DNA of 64,000 bases from Plazaster borealis (lineage: Eukaryota > Echinodermata > Asteroidea > Forcipulatida > Labidiasteridae). The position numbers were made by a program, and so were the translations under genes. The notes under the pieces were generated by a model, which saw nothing but the letters and a program-made list of their open reading frames with translations, was not told where the DNA came from and ran no database searches. Positions 1 through 9,786 of the stretch are shown piece after piece (position 1 is the first letter of the stretch; each line of letters opens with the position of its first letter). The stretch covers positions 22,266,026-22,330,025 of the forward strand of contig CM037463.1 of assembly GCA_021014325.1 (NCBI GenBank), in the 5' to 3' direction.

Positions 1-725
1 TGTTTTTATTTCCGCTTTCAGGGAAATCATTTCGAATAAAGGTGTTTGTTATAGTGCTAGTAATGTCATATTTTCATTAAAAAGGCCATGACACACGAGG
101 CAATTCACAGGCAACCAGTTCCAGGCAATCTCCAAGAAGAAAATACATTCAGATTTCAGTTTTCTCATTATTTTCCTGTGGATAGTGAGTTACAGCTAGA
201 AGAATGTCTCTTGCGCTACCGAAGTGATCCTGTTGCATGCAGTGCAGGTGGTTGTCTCAAAGTTGCCTGTTAAAGGCACTGTACACGTTTGGTAATTACT
301 CAAAATATATATTAGCATAAAAACTTACTTGGTAACAAGCAACAGAGAGCTGTTGATAGTATAAAACATTGTGAGAAACGACTCCCTCGAAGTTACGTAG
401 TTTTTGAGAAAGAGGTAATTTCTCGGTAAAATAATAAAAGACTTCTTGCAAGAAGCCTTTTATTCCTATCTGAAAGCACACAATTTGTACAACAAGGGTT
501 TTTTCTTTCATCATTTTCTTGCAACTTCGATGACCAATAATTTGAGCCCAAATTTTCACAGGCTTGTTATTTTATGCATATGTTGGGATACACCAAGTGA
601 GAACACTGGTCTTCGACAATTACCAAACATGTTCAGTGCCTTGAGCAATAATTATTGCCCTGTGTGACATTACTAAGCCAACAACCATTAACAATAATTT
701 ACTGTTAGCTTTCGATACGTTACAG
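1..725. other. Intron-like upstream stretch of the receptor gene
   Basis: No exon can be assigned here. The receptor exon at 726 begins in mid-codon, so earlier exons (signal peptide and most of the EMI domain) must lie to the left or be unrecognised here. A short open frame at 88-273 ends in a stop and has no recognisable domain. The rest is largely a foldback element. Confidence 0.5.
271..642. repeat. Family A foldback element, copy 1
   Basis: The element begins TTAAAGGCACTGTACACG and ends in the near complement ATGTTCAGTGCC. Four further copies lie at 8798-9180, 20538-20920, 37353-37726 and 53600-53897. It encodes nothing recognisable. Its open frames recur in each copy because the repeat itself is conserved. 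Confidence 0.85.
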
Positions 726-808
726 CAAGGCGTACACAGTTTCAACCGAACCTGAGCAAGTTTGTCACTGCTGCCCGGGGTGGCAAGGAGACGCTACCGA
801 CTGTCAAC
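726..808 (+). CDS. Receptor exon: end of EMI/NIM module
   Basis: The acceptor is ttacag and the donor gtatgt. It reads KAYTVSTEPEQVCHCCPGWQ then GDATDC. The CCPGW..C spacing is that of the EMI-to-NIM junction. It starts with the third base of a codon and ends in phase 1, joining the next exon as CGT (Arg). Confidence 0.75.
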
Positions 809-3800
809 GTATGTCATTATTAAATAATTTATATTCCTATTTCTTTATAAAACATATCTTAACTTCATTTCTTTGAGTACGTATTCATTTTTCATGACGA
901 GTAAACCCCAAAATATGCAATCTAACTAACAAAGTATGATATTCTAATCATAAAAGGTTAAAACAGTTAGACCTCGTGACATATTTTTTGGCCAGTAATA
1001 GGTTGTAATTTTCAAGGGACACGTTGCCTTTGGGTTGGGCGCTTTGGGCTATAAAAAGCGTTATTTATGAAATGAATATGGTTGGAAAGGTGTTTTAAAA
1101 GTGGGATGTAATGATCAACACAAATATGGCTCGAAAGTGTGCGGTTTTCCTGTTACTTTGTGAACTAACACGGTCCGCCATTTTGTAGAACAACATTTTT
1201 GACTCCACAAAATGACGGACCGTGTTAGTTCACAAAGTAAAAGGAAAACCACACACTTTCGAGTGAATCGTTTGTGTAAATCATTACGGTATAATTATAG
1301 TATACTTTTAAAACATCTTTCCAAAACATTGGAGGTCTCTTTGTTATACCGCATTCAGTTTCTTTGTAAAAGTAATTATAGAGTAATGAGTCAATGTTAG
1401 ATTTTAGAGAAATATTCCTCTTTCGATCGCATGGTATCGATTCACTTGTCATTAAGATAACATGGTGCCCCCCCCCCCCCGGTGTGTGTTAACATGGGTT
1501 GAAGTTAAGTCAAAAGAGGGCGCTATCGGACGAAATTTCTATGCTTCGCTGTATAATTGAGATCGTCTCCGGGGGAACAAAATCTCCGGCCACAAGAGAC
1601 ATCGTGTCCCAATATTGATGGCTTAAAAGCTGTGGCTACGGCTAGTCATTATTCCTCAACGTTGTCGTTGCAGTCACAGCCGCAGCCGCTTAAAGGGATT
1701 GTACACGTTTAGTAATTGGAACCCACTGTTTGTTCCAATCCTACATAGTTGTAGATAATATACCGTAAAACTAACCTGTAAAATTTTATTTTCAAAAGGT
1801 GGTAGCGTTTTTGAGATATTGCCGAAAATCTGGAGCAGTTATTTCCACGCAGGAAGAATGATCTGATATTGAAGTACACAATCTGAGAAAATTTACTGCA
1901 GTAACGCTTCTCAAATTCAAATTTTTGGGGATAAAAAGTGATCTTTTTCCACAACCGCAGTGCTTCGAAGTGAAAAAGTTCTCAAAATGCATTATACTAT
2001 ACCCAAAACTGCTGTACTTCTTACCAAGTAAGTTCGTATTGCCATTAATTTCTAGAGTCATTACCAAACGTATACAAATCCTTTTTAATAGACTTTGCAA
2101 GTCTAGCGCAAATCGAAAACGAGAAAGAAAACAAAAACCGAACGAAGACTATAATTTTCTATGAAATCAAATTTTCTTTTTAAATGATATTACAAAATTC
2201 TTGCAAATAAAAACACCCATAGCAAGTTATAAAAAACAAATTTAATTTATTTGTATAATACAAATAGTTTGTTCAAATTAACGTTGAAACAAAATTTTAA
2301 CTTGGGACGAGGATGCTTATTGTTAGAAACCCCATTTGCCAATCACGCTCGAATGTGTGCGTCTATTACATAGGTTTATTGACAACTTGACCGCCAGTTG
2401 GGCAAAATTCTTCATTTGTAATTGTTACCGGAAGTAACCGGAAGCCAAGTCCTATTCTCAGGTTTTCTTCATTATTTTGTTTAATTGATTTTACATTCAC
2501 ATTGTTATTCACTTAGTATTACATTCCCAACAACATATTTAAATTACATAGCCATAAACTACGTTAAACTAAAATAAATGACAAAACAAAATCCCGCCCA
2601 CGTAAAACTCCATTATGGTTGGGACCACAATGGTCCCGGAAGTTCAAGTGATGCACAGTCTATTCAGGCACAGTACACCGCCTTTATATTGCATGGTATC
2701 TCCTATAATTCCTATTATGGTTGGTGTCGGTAAATGTTTTGTTTTGGTTTTGGGTTTTTTTAAGGTTGTCCCGAAGGCCATTTCGGTTATAACTGTAAGG
2801 GGGAATGTGAATGTACGGACAATGAAACGACCCAGTGTGATCCACGGAATGGCGTATGCTACAGACCGGATGAAATCGTCCACAACAGCTGCATTGGTTT
2901 GAATTGTACCAATGCACAAATGTGTAACCACGAGAACAACACGTGTGACTGTCCATCTATGTGGAGAGGGGATAAATGCAACGTGCATTCGAGGTAAGCA
3001 AAAGGTTTTATACAGGATTGGTAGATTGGACAAAATAGTCGCAGATATAGTGATCATGTTTTTGCGTGATCGACCATACATGAAATAACAAACATGTGGG
3101 AAATTGGACTTAAATCCGTTAGGTTTGTTGATGACATTAACGTCAATTTGGCAAAATTATTGATTGTTTACAAGTAACCGGAAACTGAGGTCAGGTCTTA
3201 TTCTCTGGTATCCTTCGTTGATTTGTTAAAATTTATGTTACTTTAAATTCATTATTTCATTGATCAATTTTACTCTCCCAACAATACCTTTCATAGCCAA
3301 CGTATTTGAAGAAAATGAATCGCGCACAAGTAAAACTCAATGGGGGACTTTGGAATGCTAGATTGCAGCAGACTTATCAGTTAAATGTCCATTGTTTACG
3401 AGGTTCTGAGCATGTGCACATTACCGAAAACAATATATTTACCTGGTAAGTCTGCTGCCACCTAGCGTCCCAAAAGTCCCCATTGGTTGGGCCAACTTGG
3501 TCTACTAAAAAAACAACATTTGGAATACAGTGCGGCTTCGACGATTTTCGGAGTATCCAACCTTCCTTAGTTGATAAAATTTATATCGAGTAAAAACCTT
3601 AGGAATATCATAAGTTAAGTTGATGTAATGATTGGCACCAAAACTAGAACATGATAGCGTACACACTCAAAACTTGGGTGTTAAAATTGACACCATGGGT
3701 GTTGCCATACATATAGATAGTTTTAGACACCCAAGAGAGAATCAAAATTAACATCATAGGGTGTTATAATAACACCAATGTAATTGTGTTGGCAGAAATT

Positions 3801-6800
3801 ACTGTTATTTTAACACCATATGATGGTGTACATTTTGATTATTTTTTCAATATCTATCTGTGACAACACCATGGTGTCAATTTTAACACCGAAGTCTTTG
3901 CAGTGTAGGATCTGCGAGTGCTTCTTTTGAGGGCACAATAAAGATGCCAACACTTTTACAAAAGGAAATAAAGTAAGAAATTCAAGCAAGTGCGAATCAA
4001 ATTTGTTAATGTCACTTTATTCCAGTTGTTCGGATGGACTTTATGGGGCGATGTGTGACCGTAAATGCCAATGCAACAATCAGACATCACACTGTGACGT
4101 TTTAACGGGGGAGTGTATGTGCTATATAGGCTGGATGGGACCAGCGTGCAACGAGACATGTCCGCAGTGGTTCCACGGAGAGAACTGCTCAATGGAGTGC
4201 GACTGCCCAAGGAACGCCTCAGAGTGCGACCCGGTTAGCGGTGACTGTCTTTGCCCTGCTGGGTTTTATGGTACAAGGTATTATTCATATTGACCTTAAT
4301 CACACTGCCGCCATCTTGGTCATGTTCCCTGTATCCAATAATAGTAATGAATGCTAATATTCATTGTACAAAAAGGAACCAGACTATTTTTCCATTCCAG
4401 CCTAAGTTTGTTTACATTGGTTTGAATGGGAGAAAATCAAGATGGCCGCACCGTGATAAAGGTCTATTAGGATATCATGTTCACGCCTGCCACTCTTCCG
4501 AGACGATGATGGCCATTTCGGCACCCTAAACACAAGTTTCCTCAGTCCCCAGGATCGTTTGGGATATAAGGGAGGTAACCTCTGACTGATAAGGTAATAC
4601 CTCTGACTGATGAGGTAATAACTCTGACTGACGAGGTAATACCTCTGAGATGTATAAATAACTCTGACTGACGAGGTAAAACCTCTGACTGACGAGGTAA
4701 TACCTCTGACTGACGAGGTAATACCTCTGACTGATGAGGTAATAACTCTGACTGACGAGGTAAAACCTCTGACTGACGAGGTAATACCTCTGACTGACGA
4801 GGTAATACCTCTGACTGACGAGGTAATACCTCTGACTGATGAGGTAATACCTCTGACTGATGAGGTAATACCTCTGACTGACGAGGTAATACCTCTGACT
4901 GATGAGGTAATACCTCTGACTGACGAGGTAATACCTCTGACTGACGAGGTAATACCTCTGACTGATGAGGTAATACCTCTGACTGATGAGATAATACCTC
5001 TGACTGATGAGGTCTATACCTCTGACTGACGAGGTAATACCTCTGACTGATGAGGTAATACCTCTGACTGATGAGATAATACCTCTGACTGATGAGGTCT
5101 ATACCTCTGACTGACGAGGTAATACCTCTGACTGACGAGGTACTACCTCTGAGATGTATAAATAACTCTGACTGATGAGGTAATATATTACCTCATCAGT
5201 CAGATGAGGTAAGACCTCTTACTGATGAGGTAATACCTCTGACTGATGAGGTAATACATCTGACTGATGAGGTCTATACCTCTGACTGACGAGGTAATAC
5301 CTCTGACTGATGAGGTCTATACCTCTGACTGACGAGTTAGTACCTCTGAGAGGTATAAATAACTCCGACTGGGGCTAAAAAGTACCTCTGATGGAGGTAC
5401 ATGTAATACCTCTGAGTGATGAGGTGATACCTCTGACTGAAGTAATACCTTTGATATGCCTCTGACTGAGGTAGTGACCTCTGAAAAAACGGGTTGATGT
5501 TGGGTTAAAGCAGTATTTTGGCTACCGACTTAATAACAAAACTTATTTTAGGAACCCGAATTATCATGATTATTCCACAGCATGCGTTAAAATATTTCAT
5601 GATACTCCATTTTAATCATTCTTTATTGCATTTTTGCTTTCTAATAAGCTGTTCATCCGAATGTCCCGACGGCCGTTTCGGTCCGAGCTGCCTGTCTCCA
5701 TGCACATGCGACAACTCTACTGGGACATGCAATAGGATCAACGGGACTTGCACAGGTAGGCCCATCGTCAACCTCGTCCCCATGGTGTGTCGAGCAGTTG
5801 ACCGCTCTCTCACCCTGGTATTGGATCATTTGCATATCAACAAATTTTGGATACGTGTGCAAATTAGAATAGTCTGGCTGTGAACATGGTGAATACTGAA
5901 TGAGTACAAATTAATGTTTACGGTAGACTTTTGTACACCAGTCGTTGTCCAATCAGGGTCCAAGTGAGGAGTTTCTCTCCAAGGGTTTACTACTGTAAAC
6001 ATGGTTGGAAATAAAGTAAACCATGGGGACGAGGTAAGCCCATCGTAGGAAAAACACCGACGTGTTTTATTTATGTACACGTTTTTTCTTCACTTCTTGA
6101 TTTAAAATCAATCTGAGCCCGAAAATGGGTCCCGCTGATCCAGCGGTTGGGAATTTTTGTTCCACTTTTAATCGTTAGTGTCGTCTTGTGCCCGGAAGAA
6201 GGGCGTCAGGCTCTACGACCTTCTTCTAGGCACACAAAGTAGCTTTTGTTCCTAATAGAAGGCCGTAAGCAATAAAATTGCTCCTGACAAAAACAAAAAA
6301 AAGGCATAAATTTAGGGAAGTCGTTCAGTGCGTACTGACTGTTTAGCCGTGGAGGTAGAATTCTACCTCCATGGTTTAGCCTTTGAATATGACTACGGTT
6401 GGGACAGGATCACTTACAGTTTTGTTCCTAGAAAGACCCCAAAGATATGTTTTCACATTCCCATGCTGAATTTAACCTTCCTATAATGACTAATGAAAGG
6501 AAGAAAACTATCAAACGTTCACGCTCAGTTTTACTTGAAACACAATTTTGCACATTTAATTGCTTACGCCATTTTAACGGTGCAACTTTTCGTAACGTCC
6601 TCCTCCTTACGGGCACACGACAATTTCTTTAAATGCCCTTTTAGTGTTCTTGCAGCCAGACCTATTAATCTTTCTATACCGTTGGGCTTGTTTTTTTAAC
6701 GGCGTTCCAAAGATGACCCGGAAGTGTATGCCGGCGATGATGGCGTCGACCCTTTGCCAAATTCATCAGCAGGCCCAGTGGTGGGTGCCATTGTCGCCAG

Positions 6801-9786
6801 CGCCCTCCTGGTTGCCCTTTTTGTCATAATCATTTTGTTTCTAATCAGAAGATCGAAACAAGCCAAGCAAACAAGGTATGTATACCACTTATACTTATCA
6901 TATACTAGACTGGTCCCCTTATTTATCCGCAAGGATAAAGACAGGCACTGGTCTTACAGGCCCAATGATTTCATTGGATAAACGTGCAGTGACGTAAGCT
7001 TTCCATATCTGTGTTTGATCGGTCCGAGATAATGTACGGTAGTTTGTCAGCTTGCACTTTTGGTCTGCATGCACCGTATGCATAATGATTGTACATGCAT
7101 GTTATGTTGTTTTGTTGTTGTAATGTGTAAAGTACGTGTGAATTGACTGCGAATCTCCAGGTGAAATGTATGCGAGGTCAAAGGTACATCTGGCAGGATC
7201 CGGCCAGGCGCTCAAGGCAGGTATCTGGCGTTATTCACGAGTCTCGAAGTGTGACGTCAGATGTTCAGGCTAGACTCATACTTGTGTTGAAAATGTGAAA
7301 TGTGTTGTTTCAGATCAACCAAAAGAGGTCGCCCTACTCGTTTATGGGATCGAATAGAGAAGGCTGCACCACGCTATAAAATAGGCTCTCCGTAATATCA
7401 ACCGATGCTCAATGCTAAATATTCAACATATCCGCAAACAACACTTAAAAGTCTCAGCCTCTTGAAATCAAATCAAATATGACTGTTTTCTTTATAATTT
7501 GTAGTAGTCTAGCCGTTGAATTTTTGAGGTACGCTCATCCAAAATAAAAAAAACACCCCTGAAGGAGTTAACTGGCTAGGAGTAAACTTTATCTTGAAAA
7601 GGGGCCCTAATCCACTTGTCAAAATGTTTAAAAAAATCAACAACCCCAGGGAAACAATGTTGGACTTTTTTTCAACAATCCATAACAGATATGACCATAT
7701 GGCGTGTCGTGGCCGAGCTGTTAAGCGCACTGGACTCAAGCTCTGGTGTTTCTGATCAGCAGAGTGTGGGTTCGAGTCCCGGTCATGACACTTGTATCTT
7801 TGAGCAAGATACTTTGCCGTGATTGTTTTGTCCTTCGGATGGGACCTCAAGCCATACGTCCTGTGTACTAGGATTGGCAAAAGAACCTAGAACACTTATC
7901 GTGGAAGAGTAGGGGTTAGCCCCAGTGTTTCTGGTTCACATAGCAAGCACCCTTGTTTACAGGTTTCCTCAGGCTTGTGAGCTACAGTGATTAAGTTCAC
8001 TTATGAGGCATCCTTGGTTTCATTACCAGAAATATATAATAGAAATAATGACAACTCTTTGATTTACAGAAAAGTTGTTAGTTTTTATTTTATACATGAA
8101 AGTTGGCGCATGATTGACTCTATTATATGGGCACCCAGACGATTAGTTTAGACTGGTCCTGTTCTAATAGTTATCAACTACTGTGTTTCCTTTCATAATA
8201 CTTGGAGCCAGATCACACACGTCAAGGAAGACTGATAACAGTGATAACATTGAGTGGGTTAACAACCACGAAACAAAATTGTTTAATAGGCCTCATACAT
8301 TGCAAATCACTCAAATTACACGGTTTGTTTAATTCAAATTGGCTTTTCCTTGTTCTGTTCACTTGAGTTCTTGTTTTGCAAAAAGCGCCCTCTGATGGCA
8401 GATAACGTTCCAAATATTATTTAGACAGTTCATCTCGTTCCTATACGCGAGTATTTACAATGTACACGTTGAGTTACAAATTAAAAACTTTGTTTTTGTT
8501 TTTGTGTTCGTGATTTGCAGGGACACACTTGTTGTGAAGAAGACTTCCGGAAAGACCGCAAATCCGTGCTACGATAATCCCATAGGTAAGTCTGGTAAAA
8601 ATACATGAATCATTTCAGGAATTTTATTTACCTTTTAAAAACGAACAGATTTTATTGTTTTAAAAACAAGTAATAAGCACACGATTTCTTTTTGATACAA
8701 TGTTTTGTTGTTATTAATACATTTTGTTGTTCATCGTTTGCTGTTACAGTAGTTTTTCTCAACAAACGTATTATGAGTACAAAACAACAGGGTCCACTTA
8801 AAGGTAGTGGACACTATTGGTAATTACTCAAAATAATTATTGGCATAAAACCTTACTTGGTAACGAGTAATGGGGAGCTGTTAATAGTATAAAACATTGT
8901 GAGAAACGGCTCCCTTTGAAGTAACGTAGTTTTCGAGAAAGAAGTAATTTTCCACGAATTTGATTTCGAGACCTCGGAATTAGATTTTGAGGTCTCGAAA
9001 GCATCTGAAAGCACACAACTTCGTGTGACAAGGGTGTTTTTTTCTTGCATTATTATCTCGCAACTTCGACGACCAATTGAGCTCAAATTTTCACAGGTTT
9101 GTTATTTTATGCGTATGTTGAGATACACCAAGTGAGAGGACTGGTCTTTGACAATTACTAATAGTGTCCAGTGTCTTTAATGGCTCTGCTTACCACGGAA
9201 TTCTGCGCTTATACGCCCAGCTGCGTCCCATAGAAATACACACGTTACAATGCGCGTAAGCGCAGAATTATTTGGTAAGCAGTGCCATGAAATGGGGCCC
9301 GGAACGTTTGCAGTTACACATATTTACAATTTTACAATAATTTTCCCAGCAGATTTCGTAGGTGACACGTCAAACTCACACATGACTCTCCAACATTTCG
9401 TCGTTGGGGGAGCTACCTACGCCATGTCCGATAACGCAACTGGAGTTTCGTCGTCAAGTTGCAACGCGGAGGCCATGACGGGCTTTGAGGACAGTTACAG
9501 CCACATTCAACCCACGACTGGTGACTGCATCAGTCCGCACCAGTATGGCGGGCAAACTGAGTACAGTCATCTGACGAGAGACGATCGAATGTTGCTCGCG
9601 AGCCGCCCAGCGGACAGCTCAGAGGAAGCGCGCTACGCGGCCACCACCCCCGTCCCCCAATCCAAAGCGAAGGAGTATGACAACCTCAGTCGTGGGGTCA
9701 AACAGTCCGGTGGCGTCACTAAATACGAGGTTGTAATCTTAAACAATGCGTCATCGACCATAGAGAAAAAAACTCTGGAAAACTGA
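726..9786 (+). CDS. CED-1/Draper/MEGF10-like engulfment receptor, 3' part (7 exons seen)
   Basis: The likely product is a single-pass surface receptor for recognising apoptotic cells or debris. Exons: 726-808, 2765-2993, 4026-4277, 5649-5755, 6713-6875, 8521-8585, 9350-9786. Together they give about 444 residues, and every phase matches. Seen in order: a CCPGWQGD..C segment typical of the end of an EMI/NIM module; a run of EGF-like repeats with the CPEGHFGYNC and CPDGRFGPSC pattern of the MEGF/Draper family; a transmembrane helix followed by RRSK; and a tyrosine-rich tail with NPCY, YSHI, YSHL and YDNL. In CED-1 the NPxY (binding CED-6/GULP) and YxxL motifs are both used for signalling, so the same role is inferred here. 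With far fewer EGF repeats than MEGF10, the layout lies between Draper and NimA. The 5' end is outside the window. Confidence 0.85.
1080..1327. repeat. Long foldback (hairpin) element
   Basis: The arm at 1134-1187 (CTCGAAAGTGTG ... CGGTCCGCCATTTTGT) is matched almost base for base by its complement at 1208-1263. A weaker match extends outward to about 1080 and 1327 (TGGAAAG.TGTTTTAAAAGT on both sides). The loop is only about 20 bases. Confidence 0.85.
1690..2088. repeat. Family B foldback element, copy 1
   Basis: It begins TTAAAGGGATTGTACACG and ends CGTATACAAATCCTTTTTAA. Related copies are at 17600-18006 (opposite orientation), 23705-24081, 28454-28850 and 41451-41620 (internally deleted). 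No coding capacity. Confidence 0.85.
2381..2612 (+). repeat. ~220 bp direct repeat, copy 1
   Basis: It shares long blocks with 3122-3340, including GGCAAAATT, GTAACCGGAA, TCCCAACAA and GTAAAACTC in the same order. The two copies flank the receptor exon at 2765-2993. Confidence 0.6.
2765..2993 (+). CDS. Receptor exon: EGF-like repeats
   Basis: It reads CPEGHFGYNCKGECECTD and continues through CDPRNGVC, CNHENNTCDCPSMW and RGDKCN. Cysteine spacing is of the Draper/MEGF type. It enters after phase 1 and leaves in phase 2 (AG|gtaagc). The open frames on the opposite strand here are shadows. Confidence 0.85.
3004..3122. repeat. Family D repeat fragment
   Basis: It contains TATACAGGATTGGTAGATTG and a downstream block similar to 22076-22451, 26493-26761 and 57780-58154. 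Only one end is present. Confidence 0.55.
3122..3340 (+). repeat. ~220 bp direct repeat, copy 2
   Basis: Second copy of the 2381-2612 repeat, diverged but collinear. Confidence 0.6.
3339..3485. repeat. Short foldback element with ~45 bp arms
   Basis: The left arm AATGGGGGACTTTGGAATGC...GCAGCAGACTTAT is mirrored by GTAAGTCTGCTGCC...CCAAAAGTCCCCATT. This is a MITE-like structure of about 147 bp. Confidence 0.8.
3660..3907. repeat. Foldback element with GGTGTTAAAATTGACACC arms
   Basis: GGGTGTTAAAATTGACACCA near the left end is mirrored by GGTGTCAATTTTAACACC near the right end, with further inverted GGTGTTA/TAACACC blocks inside. The outer ends are TACACAC and GTGTA. Confidence 0.8.
4026..4277 (+). 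CDS. Receptor exon: EGF-like repeats
   Basis: The acceptor is ttattccag and the donor gtatta; it is phase 2 on both sides. It reads CSDGLYGAMCDRKCQC, CDVLTGECMCYIGWMGPAC, CPQWFHGENCSMECDC and CDPVSGDCLCPAGFYG, about two and a half EGF-like units. Confidence 0.88.
4320..4505. repeat. Dispersed repeat fragment
   Basis: It resembles 35430-35590: both carry a TTCCCTGTAT block, an ACCAGACT block, TTCCAGCCT and AAAATGGC/AAGATGGC in the same order. Confidence 0.5.
4566..5490 (+). repeat. 21-bp minisatellite in a receptor intron
   Basis: About 40 copies of a 21 bp unit, ACCTCTGACTGATGAGGTAAT, with a C/T variant (GACGAGG/GATGAGG). Each unit carries ACCTC and its complement GAGGT, so every unit can fold. 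One inverted unit lies near 5187-5212. The last ~150 bp are degenerate. Confidence 0.95.
5649..5755 (+). CDS. Receptor exon: EGF-like repeat
   Basis: The acceptor is ctaataag and the donor gtaggc. It reads CSSECPDGRFGPSCLSPCTC and then CDNSTGTCNRINGTCT. Entry phase 2, exit phase 1. Confidence 0.85.
6347..6374. repeat. Short palindrome, CCATGGAGGTAGAA type
   Basis: CCGTGGAGGTAGAATTCTAC continues into CTCCATGG, an almost perfect 28 bp palindrome. Related palindromes lie at 12176-12203, 14901-14950, 15327-15350, 39664-39692 and 54052-54140. Confidence 0.85.
6713..6875 (+). CDS. Receptor exon: transmembrane segment
   Basis: A short acidic linker (DPEVYAGDDGVD) is followed by a hydrophobic helix, GAIVASALLVALFVIIILFL, then the stop-transfer residues IRRSKQAKQ. 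Entry phase 1, exit phase 2 with donor gtatgt. Confidence 0.85.
7314..7395 (+). CDS. Possible alternative terminal exon of the receptor
   Basis: A strong acceptor (tgttgtttcag) is followed by a frame open in the phase needed after the transmembrane exon (AG+A). It would add RSTKRGRPTRLWDRI, then EKAAPRYKIGSP and a TAA stop, giving a receptor with a basic 27-residue tail lacking all tyrosine signalling motifs. This is inferred from the sequence only, and it may be chance. Confidence 0.3.
7701..8046 (+). repeat. tRNA-derived SINE (Leu-type head)
   Basis: The head contains an A-box-like GTGGCCGAGCTGTTAAGCGC and a B-box-like GGGTTCGAGTCCCGG, typical of pol III promoters. The same head occurs at 42093-42457 (+), 48575-48758 (-) and 62595-63037 (-). 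The body of this copy differs from the others and resembles the end of the SINE at 59614. Confidence 0.8.
8521..8585 (+). CDS. Receptor exon: NPxY motif
   Basis: The acceptor is gatttgcag and the donor gtaagt. It reads RDTLVVKKTSGKTANPCYDN, then PI. NPCY fits the NPxY motif that recruits PTB adaptors such as CED-6/GULP in CED-1-type receptors. Entry phase 2, exit phase 1. Confidence 0.82.
8798..9180. repeat. Family A foldback element, copy 2
   Basis: It begins TTAAAGGTAGTGGACACTAT and ends ATAGTGTCCAGTGTCTTTAA, so this copy has kept matching ends. It abuts the element at 9182-9300. Confidence 0.85.
9182..9300. repeat. Family I foldback element, left end missing
   Basis: GGCTCTGCTTACCACGG is mirrored by TTGGTAAGCAGTGCC, followed by ATGAAATGGGGCC. 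The outer part of the left arm is missing when compared with 58779-59046. Confidence 0.65.
9350..9786 (+). CDS. Receptor last exon: cytoplasmic tyrosine-rich tail
   Basis: The acceptor is ttttcccag at 9349. The frame is open to TGA at 9784-9786. The tail (about 145 residues) has YxxL/I motifs YSHI (Tyr codon 9496-9498), YSHL (9562-9564) and YDNL (9676-9678), plus YAMS, YGGQ, YAAT and YEVV. YSHI and YSHL are 22 residues apart, wider than a classic ITAM. Upstream in-frame sequence from 9250 belongs to the intron. Confidence 0.85.

Larger units (their letters stand above)
809..2764 (+). other. Receptor intron
   Basis: No coding signal was seen. It contains the 1080-1327 foldback, a C run at 1468-1480, the 1690-2088 family B element and the first copy of a ~220 bp direct repeat (2381-2612). 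Confidence 0.7.
6876..8520 (+). other. Receptor intron
   Basis: It contains a possible alternative terminal exon (7314-7395) and a SINE (7701-8046). Otherwise nothing recognised. Confidence 0.6.

Noticed and set aside
88..273. Small open frame as a receptor exon
   Set aside because: No EMI-type cysteine pattern, and no splice pair gives the phase needed at 726.
2644..3081. 145-codon minus-strand open frame
   Set aside because: It lies over a well supported EGF-like exon on the plus strand and has no family resemblance.
4566..5490. CRISPR-like array
   Set aside because: The 21 bp units are contiguous, with no unique spacers, and the window is eukaryotic.
7701..7790. Possible tRNA gene
   Set aside because: A and B boxes are present, but the arms do not fold as a tRNA and a SINE body follows; the same holds at 42093, 48758, 63037, 27012 and 59614.
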